Shown one piece after another: positions 1-8,109 of a stretch of DNA of 64,000 bases. Source of the DNA: Bacillus niameyensis (GTDB lineage Bacteria; Bacillota; Bacilli; Bacillales; Bacillaceae_C); the NCBI RefSeq assembly GCF_001375535.1, contig NZ_LN831197.1:4444410-4508409 (forward strand). Reading direction: 5' to 3'. The number at the start of each line of letters is the position of its first letter. Position 1 is the stretch's first letter. The notes under the pieces are model-generated. The model worked only from the letters and a program-made list of their open reading frames with translations, was not told where the DNA came from and did not search any database. The position numbers were made by a program, and so were the translations under genes.

Positions 1-81
1 GGTATTGTAAAAAGTTCTATGAAAACTAAAGCCTAATGTTAGTGATTCATCCCGAAACGGAGTGGAAACCCGTCGCAATCG

Positions 82-207
82 CTCTTGACAAACACGCCAA
101 TGGTTTGAATTCAGAGTATCAAGGGCGAAGGGGACAAAAGAAGGCAGGCCAAATAAGCCCTTGGTTTTTCCAATTTTAAACCATTGGCAAGTTCGGTTTG
201 TCAAGAG
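82..207. repeat. Subterminal inverted repeat inside the insertion sequence
   Basis: The stretch 82-106 (CTCTTGACAAAC then CCAATGGTTT) is repeated in inverted orientation at 178-207, separated by about 70 bp. The 12-bp and 10-bp blocks match exactly and only the short linker between them differs. It lies downstream of the transposase stop. It could be a terminator-like hairpin or a subterminal transposase-binding structure. The rest of 1-265 shows no gene. Confidence 0.7.
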
Positions 208-265
208 TTCGCTACGCCGATTGCTGAACAGATCCAAAAACACAAGGGCTCAGCTAAACAAAAAG

Positions 266-1750
266 TTAGGCTAACCGCTGTTGAACAATCCAATGCTGAG
301 CTAAATCGATCAATTTTGTCCACCGTGCTGGCATGGTAGGAAGACCCGATAACGCTGTGTTCACAACAGGTACCTTTCCTTCTAAAGAGGCATGTGGCCG
401 CAGAAAATTAAAATAAGCGACAAACAAAGTGACATAGGAAACAGAACCATGTTCTGAACCAAAGCCATGCGTGGAACGATAGTTCCCCTTAAAAGTACGA
501 TTCAATCTCTCGATGATTTGTTTTAGCGGTCTGTATTCAGTTGAAATAGGATCCTCATTGGTAAGCCCAATCACTTGTTTCACATCAAATTTGATGTCGT
601 TCTGGGCAAAAAAGTGTTGAGCTAAAAGATAGATGGGATTTCCATCCACTACGAAGGTAAGATCTTTAGGGATATCTTGCATTTTAACTAACACTTCATC
701 AATGGCACGAATAGCCGTTACCGTGTCGCGATTTGGAGACACTGGATAAGAGAGAATGATCTTCTTTACTGCATCAAAAAAGAAAAATAAATAGTGCCAC
801 TTTCCATTGACTCGGATATAGGTTTCATCGCCACAGAATTGATCAGAAAGCTCATAGGGATAATGATCCACATACGGTTTAAGCAATAGAGCCACACTGT
901 TTTCGTAATTCAAAATGGTTTGGTGGGAAATTGCAACACCATGGACATCTTGCATAATGGCTGCTGTCTTACGGGCTGAAAGCCCATAATTCACATGATA
1001 GGTTAAGATCAGACCCAAAACGTGTGGCGAAGCATAAATCCTAGATAAATCGACTTTTGGTAACTCGAATGATCTCTTAGATAAAGGTCTAAAATCAATG
1101 TGAAACTGACGAAAGATATACCTCAATTTAAATGCTTGAGGATCTTTCTTAAACCGCTTTTTCTCTTTTTTAGACATGGTCTTCAGTTTCTTTCGATAAT
1201 AAGAACAGTCATTATTTCTACATTTGTAGACAGAGAAATCTTTTCTTTCTTTAATCTTATCAAGGGTCTTTGCACAGTGAGGGCACTTAAGAATGGCCTC
1301 TTTAGAAAAGCGATTCTTATCACTGAAAAGGCAAGAACAAACCTTGCATTGAAACTGCCCTTTATCACCATTATTGGCGTACAGATAATCTGATGGAGCT
1401 CCACACTGTGGACAGTTCATTGTTTTTGGTACAGTGGCCTTTGCGTTAGAACGTCTTTGAACAGGTTTGAGGACCTTTCCATGTTCCTCAAGATACTCGT
1501 TTAAAAGTAATTTGTAATCAAATTTTTTTACGGTTTCGATGATCGGAAGGTCATCTACCTGCAGTTTTCGATAAGGCTTATTAACTGGCTCTTCTAAAGG
1601 TTTCTCAAACATGTTTTTACCAATGAGAAGAGTTTGTAAAGTACGGATCATTTGATCTTGGTACTTGATAAATTGAAGTAAATAGGTTAATAATTGAGGG
1701 TACAACTTGTCACTTCCTAATCTTGGTTGTTGGTGGTCTGGTAACCTCAA
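266..1750 (-). CDS. DDE transposase with two zinc ribbons (IS6/IS240-like catalytic core)
   Basis: This 494-residue protein is the transposase of the surrounding insertion sequence. Two CxxC zinc-ribbon pairs occupy roughly residues 113-140 and 156-182, followed by a basic helical linker. The catalytic core carries D308 (in CGDETYIRVNGKWHY, typical of IS6/IS240-like retroviral-integrase folds), D369 (FVVDGNPIY) and E414 (IIERLNRTFKG), forming the DDE triad. The frame is intact, so the enzyme may be active. It is longer than ordinary IS6 transposases because of the zinc-ribbon N-terminus, so the exact IS family is not certain. The start at 1750 gives the longest frame; no strong ribosome site decides it. 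Confidence 0.85.
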   Translation of the reverse strand: MRLPDHQQPRLGSDKLYPQLLTYLLQFIKYQDQMIRTLQTLLIGKNMFEKPLEEPVNKPYRKLQVDDLPIIETVKKFDYKLLLNEYLEEHGKVLKPVQRRSNAKATVPKTMNCPQCGAPSDYLYANNGDKGQFQCKVCSCLFSDKNRFSKEAILKCPHCAKTLDKIKERKDFSVYKCRNNDCSYYRKKLKTMSKKEKKRFKKDPQAFKLRYIFRQFHIDFRPLSKRSFELPKVDLSRIYASPHVLGLILTYHVNYGLSARKTAAIMQDVHGVAISHQTILNYENSVALLLKPYVDHYPYELSDQFCGDETYIRVNGKWHYLFFFFDAVKKIILSYPVSPNRDTVTAIRAIDEVLVKMQDIPKDLTFVVDGNPIYLLAQHFFAQNDIKFDVKQVIGLTNEDPISTEYRPLKQIIERLNRTFKGNYRSTHGFGSEHGSVSYVTLFVAYFNFLRPHASLEGKVPVVNTALSGLPTMPARWTKLIDLAQHWIVQQRLA

Positions 1751-1870
1751 TTATCCAAAGATTTTAGGGGGTGGCAAGTTTTTTGTCTATAAACCCTTTT
1801 AAATCAAGGAATTATTAACTTTTTACTATAGATGTTTTGACAATACGGTTGTACAAAAGGGGGAAGTTAA

Positions 1871-2752
1871 ATGAAAAATATTTTAGTGCTAGGCGGAACT
1901 CGTTTTTTTGGGCGTGAATTAGTTGAGTTGCTAATTGCTGAGGGTCATCATGTTGTGATTATGACAAGGGGGCAGTCGGGGAATCCTTTTGGTGATCAAG
2001 TGGAGCATCTGATAGCGAACCGTTTAAGTAAGGAAGAATTAGCCAGCATAGTGGAAGGGCGTACATTCGATATCGTTTACGATAATATTTGTTATTCACC
2101 TAATGAAGCGTACGAGTTTTGTGAAGTGTTTAATGGGAAAATCGGCAAGCTTGTTTTTACTTCAACATTAGCTACATATAATGCAGATGGGAAAGAGAAA
2201 AACGAGGCTGATTTTGATCCATATCATTATGAAATCCGGATGGGGAACAGTAAAGATTTCTCCTATGGGGAGGGCAAACGCCAGGCTGAAGCTGTTTTCT
2301 ATAAATATGCAAAATTCCCAGTTGTAGCAGTGCGTTTTCCAATAGTTATGGGCGAGGATGATTATACGCGCCGTCTTCATTTCCATGTTGAAAGGGTTGC
2401 AGATGGATTGCCAATTGGATTTTTAAATATGGATGCGGAAATGTCCTATATCCTTGCGAAAGAAGCGGGGGAGTTTTTAAAATGGGCGGGTATGACTGGT
2501 GTGACAGGCCCATTTAACGCAACAGCAAACGGAAGGATATCGTTAGCTGATTTAATTAAAATAGTAGAGGAAGCTACTGGGAAAACGGCAAAAATCTCTT
2601 TAGTTGGGAATGACGAAATTCGTTCACCATATGCGATCCCATCGTCCTGGTATATGACGAACGCGAAAGCAACGAACAGTGGTTTCCAATTTTCGAATTT
2701 ACATGATTGGTTGCAACCGTTAGTTGAGGAGATTGCGAGTAGGAAAGAATAG
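1871..2752 (+). CDS. NAD(P)-dependent epimerase/dehydratase, extended SDR
   Basis: The 293-residue protein begins with a Rossmann nucleotide-binding motif (LVLGGTRFFG, residues 5-14; the extended-SDR form GGTxFxG). It continues with STLATY and SYGEGKRQAE, which place the usual Ser and the YxxxK-like catalytic region at about residues 97-140. Such enzymes epimerise, dehydrate or reduce nucleotide sugars in the cytoplasm; the substrate cannot be told. The ATG at 1871 follows a GGGGGAAG ribosome site. The insertion sequence ends 24 bp upstream, so the original promoter has been displaced. A rho-independent terminator follows, so the gene is probably transcribed alone. Confidence 0.82.
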   Translation: MKNILVLGGTRFFGRELVELLIAEGHHVVIMTRGQSGNPFGDQVEHLIANRLSKEELASIVEGRTFDIVYDNICYSPNEAYEFCEVFNGKIGKLVFTSTLATYNADGKEKNEADFDPYHYEIRMGNSKDFSYGEGKRQAEAVFYKYAKFPVVAVRFPIVMGEDDYTRRLHFHVERVADGLPIGFLNMDAEMSYILAKEAGEFLKWAGMTGVTGPFNATANGRISLADLIKIVEEATGKTAKISLVGNDEIRSPYAIPSSWYMTNAKATNSGFQFSNLHDWLQPLVEEIASRKE

Positions 2753-2779
2753 GATTTATCATTAAATAGGTGCACTGCA

Positions 2780-2821
2780 AGGTCTCTCAAGTTATTCATA
2801 ATAGCTGAGGGACCTTTTTAT
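2780..2821 (+). terminator. Intrinsic terminator after the epimerase gene
   Basis: AGGTCTCTCA pairs with TGAGGGACCT (one G-U pair), closing a loop of about 15 nt, and is followed by TTTTTATATTT. Confidence 0.85.
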
Positions 2822-2954
2822 ATTTATCTGTAAAATTATTATGCCGTGAAAATAGGAACGCACAATGGTCACTCAGTAATATTCTGTTACTGCTGGACAT
2901 ATTGTTAACTGATGCTTGCGTAATAATTTCCTTAATTATCGAAAGGGGGATAAA

Positions 2955-3437
2955 GTGAAAATCTCATTAGTAAGAGTAGATGATCGACTAATTCATGGAC
3001 AAGTGGCAGTAGGGTGGACAAAAAGTGTTGGCGCGACCCATATAGTTGTTGCTTGTGATGAAGTGGCAAATGATCCTGTTCAAGTTACACTTTTAAAATT
3101 TGCAGCACCATCAGGAGTGAAAGCTTCAATTTTAACAGTTGAAGATGCTGCAAGAAAATTATCTAATCAGGAATTTAAAAATGACAAGATCTTACTATTA
3201 GTAAGGGACCCAATTTCTCTCATAAGACTATTAAATGAAGGAGTTGATTTTACTGAAGTTAATATTGGGAATGTAAGGTCTATGGAAGGTAGAAAAAGAA
3301 TTATTAAAGAAGTGGCTGCGACTAAAGAGGAAATCGCTCATTGGAAAGAACTTGATCAGCGTAACATAAAATTAAGAGCTCGGTGGTTACCTGGAGCGAG
3401 GGAAACCAATTTTAATGACCTGATCAAGAAATATTAA
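2955..3437 (+). CDS. PTS system mannose/sorbose-family IIB component
   Basis: This 160-residue cytoplasmic phosphocarrier passes phosphate from IIA to the incoming sugar. The N-terminal LVRVDDRLIHGQV is the mannose-family IIB active-site loop; its His is the phosphorylated residue. The length suits the family. The GTG at 2955 is preferred over upstream in-frame codons because AAAGGGGGA (2942-2950) sits just before it and the protein then begins at MKISLVRVDDR. It is the first gene of a four-gene operon (IIB, IIA, IIC-IID, SIS protein) on one strand with short gaps. No LevR-type activator and no convincing sigma-54 promoter were seen upstream. Substrate unknown; an amino sugar or fructosamine is likely from the SIS gene. 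Confidence 0.92.
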   Translation: MKISLVRVDDRLIHGQVAVGWTKSVGATHIVVACDEVANDPVQVTLLKFAAPSGVKASILTVEDAARKLSNQEFKNDKILLLVRDPISLIRLLNEGVDFTEVNIGNVRSMEGRKRIIKEVAATKEEIAHWKELDQRNIKLRARWLPGARETNFNDLIKKY

Positions 3438-3457
3438 TCTACCAAAAAGGAGTCAGT

Positions 3458-3871
3458 ATGATTAGCATTCTCATAGTTACGCACGGACAATTGGCAAAGA
3501 CATTATTGGAAACATCACAATTATTTGTTAGTAATCCTAGTGATGTTGACTATGTATGTTTTTCGCCAGATCAAGGAGTAGAGGATTTGAAGGAGATTGT
3601 CCTACAAAAAATATCGATGTTGAATGATGCAACTAATATTTTATGTTTAGTTGATATACCAAGCGGAAGCCCTGCTAGAGTAATAGGTGAATTAGTTCTA
3701 ACGAATCCAAAAGTTGAACTCATTACAGGAGTTAACTTACCTATACTTATTGAGGCTATGCTTGCTAGAGAACTTTATCCAATAGAGGAATTGGTGCATC
3801 ACTTAATTCATTCATCACGGGAAAGTATTGTTGATATTGGCTCGATATTGCGTAATGAATCTTTCAACTAA
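3458..3871 (+). CDS. PTS system mannose-family IIA component
   Basis: The 137-residue protein has the mannose-type IIA fold. The phosphorylated His is in VTHGQLAKTLLE near the N-terminus, and ELITGVNLPILIEAM is the family's C-terminal signature helix. It accepts phosphate from HPr and hands it to IIB. A ribosome site AAAAGGAG precedes the ATG. It is encoded separately from IIB, unlike the fused IIAB of Escherichia coli ManX. Confidence 0.92.
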   Translation: MISILIVTHGQLAKTLLETSQLFVSNPSDVDYVCFSPDQGVEDLKEIVLQKISMLNDATNILCLVDIPSGSPARVIGELVLTNPKVELITGVNLPILIEAMLARELYPIEELVHHLIHSSRESIVDIGSILRNESFN

Positions 3872-3895
3872 AAAAGACAAAAGAATAGTGAGGAT

Positions 3896-5488
3896 GTGGG
3901 GAACGTGAATATTACAATTGCGATTATATTAGCTTTAGTCGCAGGCTTTGCTTATTTTTCACGTAGGTTTTTTGGAGATTGGTATATAGAACGTCCGATT
4001 ATCATTGGTCCTCTTGTCGGCTTAATTATGGGAGATTTAGAGACAGGTTTAATGGTAGGGGCTATGCTTGAACTAATCTTTATGGGAGCAGCCGATATCG
4101 GAGGTGCGGCACCACCGAATTATACAATTGGAGCGGTTTTAGGTACAGCATTCGCGATTTCATCGAACCTTGATGTGCAAGCAGCTTTAGTCATCGCGAT
4201 TCCTGCAGCTTTAGTCGGGTCACTTTTTGAAATATTCGCCAAAACAATCTGTACCTTTTTTGTTAATGCAGCTGACCGAGCTGCTGAGAAAGGAAATACG
4301 AAAGGGATATCTATTGTTGTTCACTCAGGAAACTTAGTCCATGCGTTATCTTATGCGATCCCAACATTCCTTGCTCTTGCGATTGGGGCAGATATTGTTA
4401 ATACAATTATTGAGGCAATTCCATCGTGGTTAGAAAATGGAATTAAAGTTGCCGGAAATATGTTACCTGCACTAGGTTTTGCTCTATTATTAAGTTCACT
4501 TGTTGCACCAGCTCTATTTCCTTTCTTTTTCGCGGGATTTTTAGGAGCTGCCTATTTGAACATTGATGTTCTTGGTATGGCTTTATTTGGATTTATAATT
4601 GCTTTTATTATTCAAACACATTTTAAAAAGGGAGAAAACGAGGAAGGGGCAGAAATTACTGCTGAAGCTGCTAAAGGGTTTGGGGATACAATTGCTAAGA
4701 AAGACCTTAAAACGATATTTTTCCGTTCCTTTGCCCTTCAATCATCTTTTAGCTTCGACCGTATGCAGGCGATTGGTTTTACATGGGGACTCCTGCCTTT
4801 TTTAAAAAAGATCTATAAAAACAATCCAGCAGGGTTAATCGCTTCTTTAAAGCGAAATCTAACATTTTTCAATACACATCCTTGGACTGTTGGCCCCATA
4901 ATAGCAACTACAGCTAACTTAGAAGCCAGAAAAGCTAGAGGCGAAGATATTGATGAAAAGTCGATCCAAGGGTTGAAATCAAGTTTGATGGGTCCACTTG
5001 CCGGTATTGGTGATTCAATGTTCCATGGAACGCTTCGGCCGGTGATGGGTGGTGTTTGTGCAGCCCTTGCCTTACAAGGCAATCCAATTGCACCTTTATT
5101 ATTCTTTATCACAGTAAATGCTGTTCATGTGACTGTTAAATGGTTTTTACTGAAAAAAGGATACGACTACGGTGAACAAGCGATTGGAATGCTAGCAACT
5201 AATAAGTTGAAAAAAGTGATGGATGGAGCAACAATGGCTGGTTTAGTTGCGGTAGGTGCATTAGTAGCTTCATGGTTAAAAGTACAAACTGCACTTGTCT
5301 ATACTGCTGAGGAAAAAACGTTTGAGATTCAAGCGATGCTCGATAATATTCTGCCTAAAATGTTACCGCTTGCAGTTACTTTATTGATCTTCTGGTTAAT
5401 CAGGAAACAAGTAAAAACGGTTCCAATAATGCTCGGAATAATTATTGGCGGAATTATTTTAGGTTCATTAAAAATTTTAGCAGGATAA
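3896..5488 (+). CDS. PTS system mannose-family IIC-IID fusion protein
   Basis: The 530-residue membrane protein joins the two membrane subunits that are normally separate. Residues 1 to about 245 are a IIC domain (GLIMGDLETGLMVGAMLELI and several hydrophobic segments). After a charged linker, residues from about 258 onwards are a IID domain (RSFALQSSFSFDRMQ; TFFNTHPWTVGPI; LMGPLAGIGDSMFHGTLRP). No stop or frameshift separates the halves. Together they form the sugar channel, fed by IIA and IIB upstream. The start is GTG 3896 or GTG 3905; GTGGGGA lies between them and either could be used. The usual arrangement is separate IIC and IID genes. Confidence 0.9.
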   Translation: MGNVNITIAIILALVAGFAYFSRRFFGDWYIERPIIIGPLVGLIMGDLETGLMVGAMLELIFMGAADIGGAAPPNYTIGAVLGTAFAISSNLDVQAALVIAIPAALVGSLFEIFAKTICTFFVNAADRAAEKGNTKGISIVVHSGNLVHALSYAIPTFLALAIGADIVNTIIEAIPSWLENGIKVAGNMLPALGFALLLSSLVAPALFPFFFAGFLGAAYLNIDVLGMALFGFIIAFIIQTHFKKGENEEGAEITAEAAKGFGDTIAKKDLKTIFFRSFALQSSFSFDRMQAIGFTWGLLPFLKKIYKNNPAGLIASLKRNLTFFNTHPWTVGPIIATTANLEARKARGEDIDEKSIQGLKSSLMGPLAGIGDSMFHGTLRPVMGGVCAALALQGNPIAPLLFFITVNAVHVTVKWFLLKKGYDYGEQAIGMLATNKLKKVMDGATMAGLVAVGALVASWLKVQTALVYTAEEKTFEIQAMLDNILPKMLPLAVTLLIFWLIRKQVKTVPIMLGIIIGGIILGSLKILAG

Positions 5489-5522
5489 TTTTTATATAGT
5501 TTTAGGAGGAGTAAATTAGATA

Positions 5523-6632
5523 ATGACAATAAAAGTACCTGAAGTAATGTTGCCGGCTTTCGAGCGGATATCTCACCCCTTTCATGTATGGGATGGAATT
5601 ATAAGCACGCCTGAAAGCCTTTCTTCTATTTTGCAAGAAAGATTGTCAATCCAAAAAATTGCTCATGAAACGTCTCATCGATCGAATGTTCACTTACTTG
5701 GCTGTGGGAGTTCTTACTTTTCAGCGATTGCAGGGACTTATTTTTTTCATGAAGTTGCAGGGATTAATGCATTCGCACACCAGGCTTGGGAATTTAGTGC
5801 ATATCCAATTCCAAAGAGGGACAATCGTTTGTATATTGCTATTTCACATACTGGAAGTACGCCAGTTGTTTTAGATTCTATAAACTCGCTCAAAGGCTTA
5901 GACGTATCAACTATCGGATTAACAGATGTAGAAGATTCACCATTAGCTGAAGCTACAAACCACGTCATTTTAGGAAAAGAAGGTCGCGAACCAGCAATCC
6001 CGAAAACACGTAGTTATGTAGTTTCTTTATTAAAACACTATTTACTTGCCATAGAAATGGGAGCAATTAAAGGTTTTGATGTTCTTAAATACAAAGAAGC
6101 TCTGGAAAGTTCCCCCAAATTAGCAAAAGTAGTGATAACCGAAAACGATGAGTTCACGAAACAACTTGGATCTACATTTAAAGATTTATCTAGGGTATTT
6201 GTTTTAGGAGCTGGACCGAACAGAGCAACCGCTTATGAAGCATCATTAAAACTTAAAGAAATTGTTCATCTCTCGGCAAGCGGATGGCAATTAGAAGAAG
6301 GAATGCACGGACCGTGGGTAAGTATGAAAGAAAATGATTTGGTTATACTCATCGCGACTAAAGGTTCTAGTTTTGAAAAAGCAAGAAAATTCGTCTCAGC
6401 TATAAAAGAAATTGGCACAAAAGTGTGGGTCATTACGAATGCTGAATCGATAGAGGGGGCCGATTATGTAACAAATATACCCGATGTTCCTGAAAATGTG
6501 ACTCCCCTTTATACAATATTACCTATTTATCAATTTGCCTATCAACTAGCTTTAGCAAAAGGCATTCATCCAGATATTATGAATCTTAATAATGAAAGTT
6601 ATCTTAAAACGAGATTAAGTTTGCCAAGATAA
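5523..6632 (+). CDS. SIS-domain sugar isomerase/deglycase (GlmS C-terminal-like)
   Basis: The 369-residue protein has two SIS domains. The first (about 50-165) contains LLGCGSSYFSAIAG and AISHTGSTPVVLDS. The second (about 205-345) contains VFVLGAGPNRATAYEASLKLKE. These are sugar-phosphate-binding loops related to the isomerase half of GlmS and to fructoselysine/glucoselysine-6-phosphate deglycases. Being the last gene of a mannose-family PTS operon, it most likely acts on the imported phosphorylated amino sugar or Amadori compound. The ATG follows TTAGGAGGAGTAAA. Related systems with two deglycase genes exist; here only one is present. The substrate is inferred, not shown. Confidence 0.85.
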   Translation: MTIKVPEVMLPAFERISHPFHVWDGIISTPESLSSILQERLSIQKIAHETSHRSNVHLLGCGSSYFSAIAGTYFFHEVAGINAFAHQAWEFSAYPIPKRDNRLYIAISHTGSTPVVLDSINSLKGLDVSTIGLTDVEDSPLAEATNHVILGKEGREPAIPKTRSYVVSLLKHYLLAIEMGAIKGFDVLKYKEALESSPKLAKVVITENDEFTKQLGSTFKDLSRVFVLGAGPNRATAYEASLKLKEIVHLSASGWQLEEGMHGPWVSMKENDLVILIATKGSSFEKARKFVSAIKEIGTKVWVITNAESIEGADYVTNIPDVPENVTPLYTILPIYQFAYQLALAKGIHPDIMNLNNESYLKTRLSLPR

Positions 6633-6640
6633 TATTTAAA

Positions 6641-6730
6641 GGGGGGAGGGCTAAAGGCCTTACCCCCGTTCTGACATGTGGTGAATGATCTGGACTAGCT
6701 TATCTATTTTTTACTTCCGCTTTTGCGGAA
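6641..6730. terminator. Hairpins between the converging PTS operon and mgtE
   Basis: A GC-rich hairpin (GGGGGG.AGG / CCT..CCCCC, 6641-6667) follows the PTS operon, and a small perfect hairpin TTCCGC-TTTT-GCGGAA lies at about 6714-6729. Neither has a good U-run, so their role as terminators is likely but not proven. Confidence 0.45.
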
Positions 6731-6737
6731 CTTTCCA

Positions 6738-7721
6738 TCACATTAATTTTGAAATAAACACCGTCGCGATGCCGAAGTAGATGAGTAGTGATAAAATATC
6801 ATTGATCGTTGTAATGAGTGGACCGGATGCGATCGCAGGATCGGCTTTGAATTTATACAATAGGAGCGGTATGATGGTCCCTGCAATTGTTCCGATAATT
6901 AATGTGGCAAGCAAAGAAACACCAACGACAAATCCGAGAACTAGGCTGCCACGCCATACGTAAGCAACGATGGCAATGATGATGGCACAGGTTAATCCAA
7001 TCAAGATGCCGACTAGTAATTCACGTACTAATAACCTCAAGGCCTTTTTCATATCTAATTTTTCGGATGCGAGTCCCCTTACGACAACAGCAAGCGATTG
7101 TGTCCCTGTGTTTCCTGTCATTCCAGCAATCATCGGCATGAAAAAGGCGAGTGCAACGACAGTTTCCAAAGTTTCTTCAAAGCTTTCGATAATCCCGCCT
7201 GAAATCAAGCCAATAAATAATAGTAATATTAGCCAAGGAAGCCTGCGACTGGCGGCTACAATCGGGTTCGTCTGAAAATTAATCTCTTTTCCGGAAGCAG
7301 TAAGTTTTCCAATATCCTCGTCTGCTTCTTGATGCATAACATCTAATATATCTTCGACGTGAATGACGCCGATCAGTTGTTGATATTGATTAACAACAGG
7401 TACTGAAACGAGGTCTTGGTTCCTGAAAATTAAAACCGCTTCTTCTTGGTCTAAATCAGTCGGAAAGTAGACAAGATCTTTTTTCATAATTTCATAGATG
7501 TGATCAGTGTCATTAGCTCCGAGTAATTCACGAATTGACAAGACACCTTTTAAATGACTGTTTTCATCAATAATATAAACGTAATGAATATTTTTCTTAT
7601 CTCGTACCTGCAATCTTACTTGCTGAATGGAATCTTTGACTGTGTATGTTTCTTCAAGGGAAACATACCCTTTTTCCATTAAGCTTCCAGTTGTTTCACT
7701 TTGATAGATGGCTGCGTTCAT
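6738..7721 (-). CDS. mgtE: Magnesium transporter MgtE, short form
   Basis: This is a membrane Mg2+ channel/transporter. Residues about 20-140 are a CBS-domain pair that senses Mg2+ (VYIIDENSHLKGVLS and VVNQYQQLIGVIHVEDILD). From about residue 180 there are five hydrophobic segments including MPMIAGMTGNTGTQSLAVVV, the MgtE pore signature. At 327 residues it lacks most of the usual N-terminal MgtE_N domain (family length about 450). The start at 7721 is chosen because AAGGAGGAATTTAAC lies directly before it; an in-frame upstream codon at 7778 would lie inside the leader hairpin. Transcription is controlled by an M-box riboswitch at 8110-8290, and a 30-codon upstream ORF ends one base before this ATG. 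Confidence 0.93.
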   Translation of the reverse strand: MNAAIYQSETTGSLMEKGYVSLEETYTVKDSIQQVRLQVRDKKNIHYVYIIDENSHLKGVLSIRELLGANDTDHIYEIMKKDLVYFPTDLDQEEAVLIFRNQDLVSVPVVNQYQQLIGVIHVEDILDVMHQEADEDIGKLTASGKEINFQTNPIVAASRRLPWLILLLFIGLISGGIIESFEETLETVVALAFFMPMIAGMTGNTGTQSLAVVVRGLASEKLDMKKALRLLVRELLVGILIGLTCAIIIAIVAYVWRGSLVLGFVVGVSLLATLIIGTIAGTIIPLLLYKFKADPAIASGPLITTINDILSLLIYFGIATVFISKLM

Positions 7722-7722
7722 G

Positions 7723-7815
7723 TTAAATTCCTCCTTGTTTCCACAGCCCCCCAGGTGAGGGGAGACTGCTATTTTCAAAAGTACAATTCAATAACCTACT
7801 ATGAGGATCATCCAT
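7723..7815 (-). CDS. Upstream leader ORF of mgtE (30 aa), possibly regulatory
   Basis: On the minus strand AAAGGAGGTGAGGGGG is followed by an ATG (7815) opening 30 codons whose TAA ends one nucleotide before the mgtE ATG (ATTTAACATG). The peptide begins MDDPHSRLLN and contains SLPSPGGLW. Its last codons overlap the mgtE ribosome site. The ribosome-site stretch AGGTGAGGGG is perfectly complementary to CCCCTCACCT about 55 nt further down the same transcript, so it can be sequestered. It may couple or gate mgtE translation. It could also be an accident of a strong Shine-Dalgarno sequence; no homologue is known to me. Confidence 0.45.
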   Translation of the reverse strand: MDDPHSRLLNCTFENSSLPSPGGLWKQGGI

Positions 7816-7826
7816 CCCCCTCACCT
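7753..7826 (-). promoter_or_regulatory. Ten-base-pair hairpin sequestering the leader-ORF ribosome site
   Basis: Plus-strand 7753-7762 (AGGTGAGGGG) and 7817-7826 (CCCCTCACCT) are perfect inverted complements. In the mgtE mRNA this pairs the leader-ORF Shine-Dalgarno region with a segment inside the leader ORF. Confidence 0.6.
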
Positions 7827-7872
7827 CCTTTCAATAGCCTATTCCCAAGAAATTAATCTGGGAAACAACAAA

Positions 7873-8068
7873 AGCGCAAGCGCATAGCTCATCGACGTAC
7901 AAACTTCCTAAGAAGGATGAACGGCTAAAGACGCGCCGTCCTGGCGCAACGCCGTTCTGACCAACGTCCTGTTGGCCCGAGATAAAGGAAACACGGCGAG
8001 GAACGAGCCGATGTTGACTTATCGTAGGAAGAAGCGCAGAAGTTTGCTAGTCGATATGCGCAGAAGCT
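7873..8068 (+). repeat. Dispersed repeat family A, copy 1 (in the mgtE leader)
   Basis: This 196-bp GC-richer segment has imperfect inverted ends (GCGCAAGCGCAT..ATCGACGTACAAACTTC at the left; GAAGTTTGCTAGTCGAT..ATGCGC at the right). A second copy lies inverted at 48097-48235. The two agree almost base for base over the outer segments, for example GAGATAAAGGAAACACGGCG and CCGATGTTGACTTATCGTAG. Copy 1 carries about 57 extra bases in the middle. It lies between the M-box terminator and mgtE, so it is transcribed in the leader. It has the look of a non-coding MITE-like or hairpin repeat. Confidence 0.8.
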
Positions 8069-8075
8069 GGACAAA

Positions 8076-8107
8076 GAAAAAACACCCCTCTACAAAGAAG
8101 GGTGTTC
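8076..8107 (-). terminator. M-box riboswitch terminator
   Basis: On the minus strand AACACCCTTCTTTGTAGAGGGGTGTT forms a stem followed by TTTTTT. It lies directly after the M-box aptamer and is the expected Mg2+-dependent transcription terminator. Confidence 0.85.
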
Positions 8108-8109
8108 AT

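Larger units (their letters stand above)
2..1846 (-). mobile_element. Complete insertion sequence with imperfect terminal inverted repeats
   Basis: The left end (2-20) begins GTATTGTAAAAAGTTCTAT. The right end, read on the minus strand from 1846, begins GTATTGTCAAAACATCTAT, so 16 of 19 positions match. The element encloses one transposase ORF (266-1750). Only one base of left flank is in the window, so a target duplication cannot be tested. The non-coding left 265 bp contains a long inverted repeat. The right end lies 24 bp before the ATG of the next gene. An outward TTGACA lies at 1837-1842, but no matching -10 was seen at 16-18 bp. Confidence 0.8.

Noticed and set aside
1837-1866. Hybrid promoter from the IS end into the epimerase gene
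   Set aside because: TTGACA is present, but the base positions 16-18 bp downstream are G-rich with no -10.
2820-2954. A possible sigma-54 promoter (CTGGACAT..GATGCTTGC) before the PTS operon
   Set aside because: The GG and GC dinucleotides are not 10 bp apart as required, and no LevR-type activator gene is nearby.
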